64,000 bases of DNA from CAJQQY01 sp964564545 (GCA_964564545.1 CAZMBP010000004.1:69018-133017); one strand, 5' to 3'. Shown: positions 9,301-20,900, counted from the stretch's first letter. Numbers and translations: made by a program. The notes: generated from the sequence alone by a model not told the origin.

Positions 9301-10886
9301 ATGTCTCCAGTTACTGTTACACATTCCGTAGAAGAAATACAACTTGTAGCCAAATCTATCATAAAGAAACAATAGGTACCTGGCTCTGTCGCTTCAGGGA
9401 ATTGGTCAGACATACTATAACCGTTTGGCCCAACCCAAGAATAAGCATAGATACTTGAATTCGAAGAACCAGCCCCCCCTAAAGTAAAGCTACTAGTTAC
9501 ACAATCAATCACACCACCAACACCAGGATCAGCAGTAGGAGGAGTTGTATTTTCATTAACTGTTACAGAGAAAGTAGGAGAAACACATGTTACACCACCT
9601 ACTGTTTGTTCTGCATATACAGTATATACACCACCACAGGTTACATCAATTAAAGGTCCTCCAGGTAAGCTATTTGGAGTAAAACATGGTCCTGACCATA
9701 CATATGTAATACTCGGATCTACATTCGTTACTACTGCAGATACGGTGACTGGAGCAAAAGAACAATCAATCTCATCTGTTACTGGAAAGATTCCAGTTTG
9801 AGGATCCAATACCGTTAAATCTAAAGTAACTGTACTATCACATCCGTAATAATTAGTTAATAAATTATACACATAAGTTCCAGTTGAAGTTTCACCGGTC
9901 GATGATGCATCTCCTTGACAAATAACTTCTACTAAATTAGTTGTCTCTTCTGTTCCTATTTCAACATATACTAATGTTTCAATTGGACAACCTTGAGCAT
10001 TAGAAATATCTGTATTAACAAATGGAGTACCATTCGTTGCTGTAGAATAAACTGTATTCCCATAAGTCGCAGTTTCCCCTGGACATAATATAAACAGTTC
10101 ATCTGGACCTGTAGGTGATGGCCCTTGAGTAACTGTTAATGATGAAGGATCTCCAAATTCACATCCATTAGTTGGTGTTGCTGTAATAGATCCTGTTGCC
10201 CCAACAGGACCAATAAATCCAGTAAAGTCAATAGTAATACATGCTCCATCATCATCTCCAACTATAACAGCACCTGCTGGAATAGTCCAATCATAAAATG
10301 CTGCACCAGCAGATGGCGCTGCACAGTAAGTCACAGAAGATGCACCCGGACAAAATACAAGATCCCCAGAAATTGCTCCTGCTGGATCTGGGACAGGTGG
10401 AGTTGTACTTCCACTTGTTACCTCAATAGTATAATCACACATATCTCCTGAGAAACCATCTGTCATTAAATAATATACATTTCCTACAGTCAAATTTGTC
10501 ATCGTCAAAGTCTCTGTAGATCCTGGTGAGATCTCATAAAGACAGTTAGATGCAGAAGTCCATGGAGCTCCACACAAACTATATACCTGTGCTTGAAGTC
10601 CAGTTCCTGATCCAGTACCTCCACAGGCACCTACAATAAAATCAAGGGTAATATTTGCAGAACCTGCTACAAAGGCGAACCATTGATTATTTTGTACAGA
10701 ACCACAAAAAGTACTTGGTTGATCTGCAGAGTTTGCTCCACCTGTAGTAGTACAATAACCATCCAAATCACAAATTACAGGTGCCGAAGCACATGTCAAT
10801 GCTGGTGGAAATGGAATATTACATTGAGCATTTAAACCCAAATAAGTAAAAGAAAAGAATAATGCGAGTAGTATTTGTTTTTTCAT
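3366..10886 (-). CDS. Giant T9SS-exported adhesin-like protein: 22 Ig-like repeats, SprB-type repeat, CHU_C domain
   Basis: 2,506 residues. An N-terminal signal peptide ends near NAQ. A unique region of about 420 residues contains many cysteines and a GCDSTVTLDLTVLDPQ module shared with the 3,470-aa neighbour. By alignment I count 22 repeats of about 80 residues (DNA roughly 4150-9555). Each carries a Cys in the second strand (DCNN, TCT), an LDGSSS-type strand, a (Y/F)xW strand and ends in DNGC, which suggests one disulphide per Ig/PKD-like fold. A SprB-type repeat (NCFGENNGSITL, GGxxPYxYSIDGG, LPAGxYxVxVxDANGC) follows, then CHU_C (PNAFSPDGIGSNDYF, FNRWGEQVFES, GWDGTFDNKKMNPAVFVYY), the type B T9SS signal. 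Expected role: long surface filament or adhesin, possibly linked to gliding. The reading frame is intact. The start ATG at 10886 overlaps the stop of a 4-codon upstream ORF. Confidence 0.9.
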   Translation of the reverse strand: MKKQILLALFFSFTYLGLNAQCNIPFPPALTCASAPVICDLDGYCTTTGGANSADQPSTFCGSVQNNQWFAFVAGSANITLDFIVGACGGTGSGTGLQAQVYSLCGAPWTSASNCLYEISPGSTETLTMTNLTVGNVYYLMTDGFSGDMCDYTIEVTSGSTTPPVPDPAGAISGDLVFCPGASSVTYCAAPSAGAAFYDWTIPAGAVIVGDDDGACITIDFTGFIGPVGATGSITATPTNGCEFGDPSSLTVTQGPSPTGPDELFILCPGETATYGNTVYSTATNGTPFVNTDISNAQGCPIETLVYVEIGTEETTNLVEVICQGDASSTGETSTGTYVYNLLTNYYGCDSTVTLDLTVLDPQTGIFPVTDEIDCSFAPVTVSAVVTNVDPSITYVWSGPCFTPNSLPGGPLIDVTCGGVYTVYAEQTVGGVTCVSPTFSVTVNENTTPPTADPGVGGVIDCVTSSFTLGGAGSSNSSIYAYSWVGPNGYSMSDQFPEATEPGTYCFFMIDLATSCISSTECVTVTGDITPPVAVASASNNLDCNATTATLDPTGSDPGTYTWAGPGNPTGSNPTVNMPGTYTLTVLSANGCTTTQEVTITQDATAPTANIATPAAIDCDNPTVSLDGSGSSSGVTYLWSTGETTATATTDMGAGTYTLTVTNVSNGCTDEVSVVVDDNSTVVTADVDVQGQITCANDTVTLSAINVTGSSNPTYSWSNGMSGQTIMVNTAGSITLTITDAITGCSDDFIADVTSDTNDPVAVAGVSGQLNCNNTSVVLSTAGSSTGGNITASWSAADPNNITTPGTYTLTITNNDNGCTATADVDVLQDVTAPVAAIAAPTAIDCNNTSTTLDGSSSTGANLSYAWTGPATGSGATLNATDAGTYTLTITNNDNGCTDTEEIVVVDNTTTVTVTASVSNELTCTETTATLNVSGGSGSSNPTYEWTGPETGSGNTLTVSTPGTYTLTLVDANTGCEGSTTVTVLQDASGPVAIVAPADDLTCTVSSVTLDGTASSTGNNITYEWFINGTTPVGGNTAIIDVTVAGDYTLLVTDNDNGCDMTSSIVTVILDDAAPTASAVAGNNGLLSCSISSLALDGTSSTGNCLSYEWSTNGSVVGTDPTYDASSAGDYILVVTNCDNGCTDQTTVNVAADAGLPTVTIDPVINLDCNNSSSTLQGTGTSNTGGTVTVEWFQGTTSVGTDPDYTTLVPGDYTFVVTDIGNGCSSSATVQLSENIDPPFIDIAPSPIIDCANTMVTVNATNSASGTNIEYQWQSGGVDLPLEVNNTLVTSNAGDYVLVITNTDNGCTSTQMVTVPENIEAPVFDASALNNIDCNNMEAQLTSSITSSFSNNLSYEWTLNGTVLDTMPTLSTANDGTVTVVVTDNQNGCTSEMDVTVLNTTQDPTITAVASSNGALDCITTETTLDGTGSDTGSNFSYTWTLDTDPTNVLSTDLLYTTTDPGTYILTITNADNGCVSTEPVIVTQSIATPTAIALSNTATLTCTDPIITLDGTSSSIGANFTYQWYEVIGGTPTEIVGADSISYDIIVEGTYELVVTNTDNGCTTISSQLVINQSSDVPMAVISSDGILTCDNQTVIVDGLSSTAGGTLTFQWIDVATGDVLGTDPTLEVSTSIEVGLNIQDLNNGCTSTTSFLVDEDIEDPSANAGLAQTLFCGDVEVTLDGSASDANGDPIAYAWTDPMNMPAGNTATIGASTPGIWTLTITNTDNGCTSTSTVEVSQDTNAPVLSMVPSAAELNCDIQTITYDATGSSVSTGNLIYQWTDVASGATIGNTATLDVSNTNEVILTIIDDGNGCSTSQSFIAVQDIEAPTSNPGFPQTLFCDDTEVTLDGSASDAGGDAFTYSWTDPMGNPGGTTAQVAASITGSWELMITNSVNGCTSVETVEVDQNITAPTAVVDFAGMLTCDVNEITVDGSASTSSNGTSLEYEWSNGSGLSTATFDAPGTYTLVITDVLNNCTATQDFTIEEDVLAPVADIQALTSTTISCTEPTLVFTGSSSNNNGNPNGGTLDYVWTLNGIVVSTATPDQVEISEPGTLIVEVTNTNNGCSETFDLTVDVSADVPNVSIPVAPQNLTCAINEVSITAVDNSTNAGNTYLWTGPGTIVNETTLTPTVSAAGIYTLNVINTINGCEISISAQVIGDFDEPNAFATATDQFDCVTDEVVLDGSGSATGPTISYLWTTSVGVIESGATSLNPVVSAPGDYTLLVLDNDNGCSSTVVVNVSANNDVPTIAGVQVIDPNCFGENNGSITLDNVTGGELPYLYSIDGGALAPINQFSFLPAGEYDVLVEDANGCTASQVVTITDPQELLVELGDNQTIGLGDDYQLSAQIVGAYDTIIWSVNCPDSLCANQPEFSISPLNTVSYNVTVVDGNGCITTDQITINVEKGREVYIPNAFSPDGIGSNDYFMVYAGKEVAKVHEFRIFNRWGEQVFESKDFDPKDEDPAYGWDGTFDNKKMNPAVFVYYVDVEFIDGRREILKGDVALRR

Positions 10887-10897
10887 ACCCGGGGCAT
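10883..10897 (-). promoter_or_regulatory. Four-codon upstream ORF overlapping the start of the 2,506-aa gene
   Basis: In gene direction the leader reads ATG CCC CGG GTA TGA; the TGA shares two bases with the ATG of the giant gene. A poly-A stretch precedes this first ATG, as for a Bacteroidota ribosome site. Termination-reinitiation coupling is possible but the arrangement could be chance. Confidence 0.25.
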
Positions 10898-10934
10898 TTT
10901 TTTTTTTGGTTAATATTAAATGTTTGCTTTACAT

Positions 10935-10958
10935 GATAATCAATATGAATTGATTATC
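10935..10958. promoter_or_regulatory. Perfect inverted repeat upstream of the 2,506-aa gene
   Basis: Arms GATAATCAAT and ATTGATTATC are separated by ATGA, 49 to 72 bp before the start codon on the minus strand. The size and symmetry suit a dimeric regulator's operator or a leader hairpin. There is no direct evidence for either. Confidence 0.3.
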
Positions 10959-11704
10959 TATTAGTTTTAAATTTCTTAAATAACCCTGGTAAGAGTATTC
11001 GTTTAGCTTAATGTTTTTTATTGTGTATTTTTTGTTATTACTTTATTTTAATCAGCCGAAAGTAAGGAATTTCAAAAAAAATCCTTAATTCTTTATATAA
11101 AAAAAGAAAGAAAGTAATGTTTAAGACTCTTTCCTTGAAACCTATTCTTTGGCTTTACTTTTTACTTTTTTATGGAAACCTATGTTTTCAAAGACTTTTG
11201 GAACAATCAGAATATCATAAAAAATGAGTCTGATTTCTAAAGGAAGGGTGTAATATCTGTTTTGACAATAAGTTTACAGAAAATTAGAGCCTCCAAAGTA
11301 ATATTTTGCTGCCTATAGTTGCAATATCTTTTCTATTCATTTTCCACAATTACACTCACTAAAAACTACACATCTATAATGTGCTGTATATCAGCATTTT
11401 ACAGATAATCAATTTCGTTTTTTCAAAAAAAATAAACTCTTATTTTTTTTTGAAAAAAGTATCTAAAATTGGAAATTAAATGGGTTTCTATATTCGGATA
11501 ATAAAAAAGGGTAATAAAACTGATTGACAAAAATCATAAATCCAGTTTTTTTTGCAAAAACTGAGGTTTTTGAGAAGGCTATATTATAAATTTTCTTGAA
11601 ATTGTGAAAAAGATTAAAGAGGGAATTAAATAATGCTCTTTTTCAAATAAGGAGGGAAAACTTGTCCTTTTGAGATCGTAAGGTAAAGCAATAATAATTA
11701 AAAA

Positions 11705-11722
11705 GAAAGGGCAAAAGCCCGT
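11705..11722 (-). terminator. Weak terminator behind the 3,470-aa gene
   Basis: On the minus strand GGGC-TTTT-GCCC is followed by a T-rich run. The stem is only 4 bp, 205 bp past the stop codon, so this is a weak candidate. Confidence 0.35.
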
Positions 11723-11866
11723 TTCAATTACATATTTAATTTTGAAATGCTATTTCTACCCTTTTCATTTAGATAATCTAGTTAATGGATTTTCAAGTTA
11801 TAGCTTCACTTCTTAGTTGATTTTCTGATGAACAAATCAACCGATCAACTAATAGAGATTATTATA

Positions 11867-11925
11867 AATGAACTTGTATCGGAAATCGTAAAACATTTAA
11901 CGTCAAACGAATAAAGTCTAACTAA
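11867..11925. repeat. Dispersed intergenic repeat, copy 1
   Basis: About 59 bp abutting the 3' end of the 3,470-aa gene. It aligns with 35032-35090 with most positions identical, including the run CGTCAAACGAATAA in both and the shared GTAAAAC block. A shorter related copy in reverse orientation lies near 61468-61492. Function unknown. Confidence 0.6.
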
Positions 11926-14900
11926 TCATTTCAATAATAAATCCCCTTTAACTATTTCAGTTTCACCATTCGTGTATTTTACTTTTGCGTAAAACACAAA
12001 AACTGCTGGATTCATTTTTTCCCCATTAAAGAATCCATCCCAGCCCTTTGACGGATCATTTGGTTGAAAGTTATTTTTTTCAAAAACCAAATCCCCCCAT
12101 CGACTAAAAATTTGGAACCTTTCAATTTCTTCTACACCTAGTCCTCCGTAAATCATAAATAAGTCATTATACCCATCGCCATTTGGTGAAAATGCATTAG
12201 GAATAAATATTCGCTTTTTATTATTTACATATACGATAATCTCATCTTCGGTCACACATCCATTTTCATTCATTAGAAATACGCCATATCCTGAAGTATA
12301 TAAAGGTGATATCTCCTGCTCTAAACAATCTTCACATACTAAACTATCAATATTCATCCAACCCACCGAATCAAGGTCAAAAGAAGAAATATTGGTATTG
12401 GCTTGCAGAACTGTACTTTCTCCTAACTCCAAATAAATATCCTCTCCTAAGTCAACCATTACTTCTGCAGGTTCCAATATTTCAATTTCTGAAGTCCACT
12501 CGCAACCAGAAGCATCTTGAATAGTAATCGAATAATTACCAGCCGGTAAATTAGAAAAAAGAGGATATTCCGTAAAGGTATTTCCATTAATCGAATACAT
12601 ATAAGGTTCCTCTCCTCCGATCACTTCCGTAACCTCAATACTTCCATTATAATCACCAAAACACAAAGGTGAAATAATCTCCAATTCGACATCTTGAGGC
12701 ACATCCAAATCTTCGGTAACTATTGCTACGGAAGTTGCTATACAACCATTAATTTGATTCGTCACCGTCAACACATAAGTTCCAAATGCATCAACAATTG
12801 GTTGTAAAGTAGTAGCTCCAACCTGAACATTTCCATCCACGGTATTCCACACATAAGTAAATTCTGCCCCCTCTGATCCATCTCCTTGAAGCATTATTTC
12901 GGTTTGGATACAATCAAATTCATAGTTTCCTCCCGCATCCGCAAAAGGTTCTTCAATGTTTTGATAAACAGTTACCGCCTCAGATGCCATACATCCATTT
13001 TCAGTATTTAAAATAGTTAAAATATACCCTCCAAATTCATCAACTGTACACTCCAAATCTGTTTCACCTGAAACGATATTTCCTAGGGTATGTGTCCATA
13101 GATACTCAAACTCATTTCCTACTGAAGATCCACTCCCTGAAACAGTTACTAATGTGTCTAAACAAGTCAAGGTATCAGGTTCTAATATTTGTACAATTGG
13201 TAATTCAAAATCACTTGTGATTTGAATCATTTCAGTTGCCTTACAGCCATTTATTTCATTGGTTAAAATCAATTGATAGTCTCCCATCAAATTAACTTCT
13301 GGATTAGCATCAGTATTTCCTGTTGAAATATTTCCGTTAGTGGTACTCCACTCAAAACTAACATTTCCAATAGGTATAGAACTACTTGCATCAAGTACAA
13401 TACTACTCACATCACAATTTAAAATTAATCCGCCAATCGCATTTATTTCGATTTCTGGAGGTGTGATATTTTCCAAAACATCTACAACATCAGAAGACGT
13501 GCACATATTGTTATTATTGGTAACCTCCAATTGATACATTCCTAATTCATCAACTTGAGGATTCAATAAATTGATTCCATTTACAATATTTCCAACATCA
13601 GTCGTCCACTCATAGGTAAACTCATTGCCTGCAGATGATCCATTTCCTGAAAGTGTCAAAATAGTATCCGAGCAAGTTAATGTCATGGTCATTCCCGCTT
13701 CTGAAATTGGTAAAAGAGTATCTTGTACTACTTCTTCAATGTCACTAGCAGTACAACCATTTTCATCATTAGTTACTTCTAATACATAATATCCTCCATC
13801 GCTAACCTGTGGATTTAAAGATGTTTCTCCAAAATCAATATTGCCATTATTCGTACTCCATAAATAACTATAAATCAAACCACTAGATGAGTTAGCTGCA
13901 GATAGGGCAATTGTTTCAACTGCACAATTCAAAGTATCTGGAGAATCAATAATTGCGACAGGAGAGATTATATCTTGAGTTATTTGCACTTGACTAATTG
14001 CCGTGCACATATTGTTATTATTTGTTACAATCAACTCATAATCCCCTAATAAATTTATAGCTGGAAAAAGTGAGTTCGCTCCGCTTTCAATATTTCCATT
14101 CGAAGTCTGCCATTGGTAGGAAAAATCATTCCCATTAGAGGAACTACTTCCATCCAAAGTTAAAATCGTATCGGTACAAGTTAACTCCATAGTATTACCC
14201 GCATCTGCAAATGGAGCAAGAGTATCTTGTAAGACGGTAATTATTTCAGATGAAGAACAGCCATTTTGAGTATTTAAAATAGTTAATTCGTAGTCACCGC
14301 CATCATTAACTTGAGGGGAAAGTGAATTTATTCCATTAACAATATTACCATCTGAAGTTTGCCATTGAATAGTAAAGTTACTTCCAAAGGAAGAAGCATT
14401 TGCATCCAATTCAAATTCTGTCAAATCACAATTTAATACCTCAGTTGGTTCTATTAAAATAGATGGAGCGACTGTATCAATTTCAATTAATATTTGATTA
14501 ATTGCTTCGCAAAAATTCTGAGTATTTAGGATAGTTAGTTCATAGGTTCCAGCTTCGTCAATTTGAGGTGAAAGGGAAGTATTATCTCCAATAATATTTC
14601 CATCCATCGTTGTCCATTCATAGTTGAAATTATCGCCCATAGATGAACCTAACCCGTTCAAAAATAACATGGTATCTACACAAGTCAAATCTAGTGGAAA
14701 TCCAACATCTACTATTGGTAAAATCGTATCGATTTCTATCAAAACAGAAGAGGTAGCTGTACATCCATTCTCAGAATCAGTTACTAATAAATCATATGTT
14801 CCATCTTCATCAATTAAAGGTTGTATTTCATTAAATCCACTTACGATATTTCCATCTCCAGTCATCCACTCATAGGTAAAATTATTTCCTGTAGAAGAAG

Positions 14901-17900
14901 CACTTCCATCTAAATTAAAAGTAGTTATTAGACAATTTAAAGTATCTGTAACCCCGGCATCTGCAACTGGATCAGTATTATTAATCTCTACAACAACACT
15001 TCCGAAAGCAATATCATTCGTCAAAGTATCTGTCAAAGCGAGTTGGTAAATTCCTGGTAAATTCACCTCAACTGTTGGCAAATTATCAACTCCAACAATA
15101 TTTCCGTCGGCAGTAGTCCATTCATATTTTATGGTTCCCCAATTCGAAGAGGCACTTCCATCCAAAGTGATTTGAGTAACAGAACAAGTCAAAGTATCGG
15201 GCAAATCAATCGAAACTATCGGCGCACAATTAACTGGATTGACCACAACTTCATCTATTGCGGTACATCCATTTATCGTATTTTCTACGGTTAAAAAATA
15301 ATTTCCGCCATTAGTAATTCCAGGCGAAAGGGAATTAGTATCTGCTTGAATATTTCCATTTGTAGTTGTCCATAAATAAGAAAATTCTGCTCCCATAGAA
15401 GAACCACTTCCATCTAAATTTATACTTCCTATTCCACAATCAATTTGAACATCCATTCCTGCATTTGCTGTAGGTGTATTAAAGTTTGAATTTATAAAAA
15501 CAGCAGAAGTATCTGAGCACCCATTTAACGAATCAAAAACTATCAATTGGTAATTCCCGAAAGAATCGACTTGGGGAGTCAAAGAGTTTTCTCCATTTAA
15601 AATATTTCCATCGACTGTCGTCCATTCATAATTAAAATTATTCCCTTGGGAAGAGGCCATTCCATCTAAAGTCAAAACAGGATCATTGCAGGTCAAAACA
15701 TCAGTCGTTCCTGCATCAGCAATAGGAGATATAAAATTCTCAGAAACTGTAATTGAACTTTGAGCAAAACAACCATTCGTCGTATCAATTACTTCCAAAA
15801 CATAAGTTCCCATCGAATCAATCACAGGACTCAATGTCGAATCTCCAGAAACAATATTTCCATCAGAAGTAGTCCAACTATATACAAAATCATTCCCAAC
15901 AGATGAATTATTTCCATCTAATGTAAATACGTTGTTATAACAATTCAATTCTACATCCATTCCTGCATTCGAAATGGGCACATCAATATTTTGAAAAATT
16001 TCAATACTATCCATCGCAACACAACCATTTGAAGTGTTGGTTATTTCTAAAATGTAAAATCCTGATTCATCCACTAAGATTGAATCTTCTCCAATCACCG
16101 CTACAATATTCCCATCATTCGTACTCCAAGAATATAAAAAACCAGCACCAGAAGATGAATTACTTCCATTGACAGAAACAGTAGTATCTAGACAACTTAA
16201 AAAGGTATTTACAGACAAATCAATTGAAGGTAAGATTGCTAAATCTTCCACAAAAACGGTATCTGTAGCGACCGATCCATAAAGCGTATTTTCGACAGTT
16301 AAAACATATGTTCCACTTGCTCCAATCGTTGGCATTAATGTAGTTGTATCTGACAAAATAACTCCATCAATAGTCGTCCATAAATAAGTAAACTCTGCCC
16401 CAACAGATGATCCTGTTCCATCTAAGACTATCGTCGTAAAATTACAATCTACTTCTCCATCAGCTCCTGCGAATGCAATTGGGCCGCAATTTTCCAACAC
16501 TACATTTACAAATGCAGTTGCTTCGCAATTATTATCCGTATTAGTTACTATCAAAGTATATAATCCTACAGAGTCTACTGTTGGGAAAAGTGTATTTTCA
16601 TTAGCAATTATATTCCCATCAATCGTTGTCCAATTGTAAGAAAAATTACTTCCCACACTCGATCCATTTCCATTTAAAACCACCTGAGTGGAGTCACAAA
16701 GAATGGTATCCATTGCATTAGTTATGGCAATAGGAAGATTCGCATCTTGAGTAATAATCACTTCATCTGTTGCCGAGCAACTATTTAAAATATTAGTGAC
16801 CATTAAAGTATAAGTTGCTCCAGCATTTACTGTAATCGTCGACAAAGTTGAGTCCGTCAAAATATTTCCTCCAGAAGAATGTGTCCATTGATATTCAAAA
16901 TTTGCACCTGTGGATGAATTTCCTCCTATGGTCAAACTTGTCGTATCACAATCTAAATTCCCACCCAAACCAGCATCTGCAATTGGTGCAAGTGTATCAA
17001 AAACTACTTCAACTTCATCTGTAGAAATACATCCATTTTGAGTATTAGTTACTTCCAATTGATACGTTCCAGCATCATTTATTTCTGGCGTTAAAGTATT
17101 TTCATTGATAATTGTACCAAGTCCTGTGGTAGTCCAATTATAGGTAAAGTTGCCAGTTGAAGAATTTGTTCCATTAAGGTTTATAACATTACTTTCACAT
17201 GTTATCATCGTATCAATTCCAGCATCTGCATTTGGCAAAATGGTATCTGCGGTGATCATTACAAATGCAATATTAGAACATCCATTTTGGATATTAGTTA
17301 CTTCCAAAATGTAAGTACCTGCACTATCAACTTGAGGAGATAAAGTATTTTCTCCAGATAAAATATTCCCATCTCCTGTAGTCCATTCATATTCATAAAT
17401 ACTTCCCACAGATGATAAACTTCCATCCAACGTCAAAATAGTTTGATTACAATCAATCACATCTGATGGCCCAGCATCCGCAGTTGGAGTATTGGTATCT
17501 AGGTCTACAATTAAAAGATCAGTAGCAGAACACCCATTAGTTGTATCAGTCACAACTAACTCATAATTTCCAGGAGTACTAATCTGAGGTTGGAGCGTAG
17601 TGTCATTATTATCAATGATTCCTCCATTAGTTACAGTCCATTGATAAATATAATTTGTTCCAATGGAAGAGCTACTTCCATCTAAAATCAATGTGTCATT
17701 TTCGCACGTAATTGATGTATCTACACCTGCGATTGAAATAGGACTAATTATATTTTGAGAAACAAAAACGGAGTCTTCAGCAGTACAGCCATTGGTTTCA
17801 TTCTCCACTTCTAGATAATATGTACCCAACTGATTTACCGTAGGTTGTAATGAATTTGAATTTGAAAAAATATTTCCATCAATTGTTGTCCACTCATACG

Positions 17901-20900
17901 AAAAATCATTTCCCAACGAAGAATTTGTTCCATCTAAAATGACATTTTGCACTATACAATTTAACTCCATTGATACTCCTGCATCAGCCATTGGAGCAAT
18001 TGTATCAATCGCAATTTCCACAAAAGATTGAGCGGAACATCCTGAAATAGTATCAGAAACTGTTAAAATATAATTACCAGATGAATCAATCTGAGGCATT
18101 AAAGAATTTTCACCAGATACAATATTTCCATCTGCAGTTGCCCATAAATAAATGATATTGATTCCTGACGATGAAGCCGATCCATCTAGATTTATAACAA
18201 GCTGATCACAATTTAAAGTATCGGCATTGCCCGCATTTGATATTGGTAAATTGGTGTCTGCAACAACTATAACTTCATCCATCGAAGTACAACCATTATC
18301 GGTATTCGTTACGAGAAGTTGGTAATTTCCACCACTAGTAATTTCAGGTTGAAGAGAATTGGGATTAGCGGAAATCGTCCCACCATTCGTTGCTGTCCAT
18401 TGGTAGGAAAAATTACTCCCTACCGATGAACCATTCCCATTTAATAATATGGTTGGATTTGTACAATTGACAAATGTATCCTGCCCTGCAGAAGAAATTG
18501 GAGCAATAAAATTTTCATCAACAAAAACGGAATCAACAGCAGAACAGCCATTTTGATTATTCGTTACCAAAATTTCAAAGTTTCCACTTGATGAAATGAT
18601 TGGTTGAAGTGTTGTTTCTCCTGACTCAATTGTACCATCAGAGGAAGACCACAAATAACTAAAATCACCTAAAGAAGAATCCCCTCCGTCTAACGTAATC
18701 GTATTGTTATAACAATCAATTAACGTATCAACTCCTGCAGCTGCCACAGGAGGAATCGAATCTGCATTTACAAAAACTATATCAGATTGTGAACAACCAC
18801 TTACCGTGTTAGTTACCAATAATTCATAATCACCAGCGCTATTTACTGTAGGCGAAAGAGTAGTATTTCCATTCAAAATATTTCCTCCATTCGTTGCAGT
18901 CCACAAATATTCAAACTCCACTCCTATCGATCCACTTCCATCTAAAACTACTTCTGATTGATTACAATCTATGGTCATATTCTGACCTGCATCTACCAAA
19001 GGAAAATCAGTATCCGCAATAACTATAACTTCATCTATTGCGGTGCAACCGTTTACAGTATTCGTTACTTCAAGCTGATATGTTCCAGCATTCGATATCT
19101 CAGGTTGGAGGGAATTTGGATTTAAAGTAATAACTCCTCCATTGGTAACTGTCCATTGATAAGAGAAATTACTTCCAAGGGAAGAACCTGTTCCATTAAG
19201 TAAAATGGTTGGATTAGTACAAGTAATTAAAGTATCCTGTCCTGCAATAGCAACTGGATCAATTAAATTTTCTCCAACAAAAACTGAATCAAATGTAGAG
19301 CAACCATTTTGGTCATTGGTTACTAATATTTCGTAATTACCTCCTGCTGATACTGTAGGTTGAAGTGTTGTTTCTCCTAAATCAATCATACCATCAGAGG
19401 TAGACCATAAGTAACTAAAGTCACCTAAAGAAGAACCACTTCCATCCAATGTAATTATACTGTTATAACAATTAATTAACGTATCCACTCCTGCGACTGC
19501 CACAGGAGGAATTGTATCTACATTTACAGATACTACATCAGTTTGAGTACAACCACTTAGTGTATTAGTGACTAACAATTCATAATCACCATCTCCATTT
19601 ACAGTTGGTGAAAGAGTAGTTTCTCCATTTAAAATATTTCCACCATTCATTTCAGTCCACAAATACTCGAACTCTCCTCCAGTAGAACCACTTCCACCCA
19701 AAATAACTTCTGGCGTGATACAATCAACTGTCATATTCGCTCCTGCTTCTGCAGTTGGAATTGTGTTATTCGCAAAAACTTCAAACGTATCGACAGAAGT
19801 ACAACCATTGAAAGTATTCGTAATTTCCAATTGGTACATCCCTTCTAAATCAATTTGTGGAAGCAAAGTAAAAGTATCTGCAAGTATATTTCCCGAACCT
19901 ACAACCGTCCACTCATATTCGAATATTGGCCCAAATACAGAATTAGAAGCATCAATTGTAATGACCTCTTGCAAACAAGTAATCGTATCTATTGGTGTAA
20001 TCACAGACAACCAAGGAGGCGTAAGATCTTGATTTACAATCACTTGAGAACTCGAACTACAACCAGTCAAATTATTAGTCACGACTAATCCATAAACCCC
20101 TCCACTATTTACTGTAGGCATTAGAGTGGTACTCCCACTCACTATTTGACCACCTGCAAGTGCCGTCCATTGATAAGAAAATTGGCTTCCTTGGGAAGAA
20201 TTCGTTCCATCTATTTGTACTTGAGGCGTATAACAATTAATGTTTAATTGATTTCCGGCATCAGCAATTGGAAGTATTGTATCAATTGTTACATCTACAA
20301 AATCTATAGTCACACAATGGCTAAAAGTATCTGTAACCGTCAGCAGATATGTTCCTGCCGAATCAACAATTGGTTGCAAACCATCACTTCCTGATAATAT
20401 ATTTCCATCGGAAGTTGTCCACAAATAAACATACTCAATCCCCTGCGAAGAACTCGACCCATCTAATTGAATGGTTGGATTATTACAGTCAATTTGCATA
20501 TCTGCTCCAGCAGAAGCGGAAGGATAACTAGTATTTTGTAAAATTAAAACGGAGTCCTGATTCACACAATCATTATCACTATTTGTAACATTTAAAATAT
20601 AAGTTCCCCCTGAACTTATGGTTGGAAAAAGTGTAAATGTATCTTGTAAAATAATGCCATCGACGGTAGTCCATTCATAAGAAAATTCACCCCCAGTAGA
20701 AGTGCCTGTCCCATCTAAAACAACAGTCATTATATCGCAATTAATCATGCTATCCATTGCCACATTTACAGTAGGTGCAACCAAATCTGCAACGACTTCG
20801 ACAGAATCAATTACTGTACAAACTACTCCACCATTTACTTGTGAAACAATAAAATAATATTTACCGCCAGCATCAACAGTAGTAGTGTTATTTAAAATAT

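Larger units (their letters stand above)
10887..11925. other. Non-coding interval of about 1 kb between the two giant paralogues
   Basis: Strongly AT-rich, with no ORF of note. It contains a perfect 10-bp inverted repeat with a 4-nt loop at 10935-10958 just upstream of the 2,506-aa gene (arms GATAATCAAT and ATTGATTATC, a possible operator), a weak terminator at 11705-11722 and a dispersed repeat at 11867-11925. No TAnnTTTG match was found close to the 2,506-aa gene. Confidence 0.5.
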
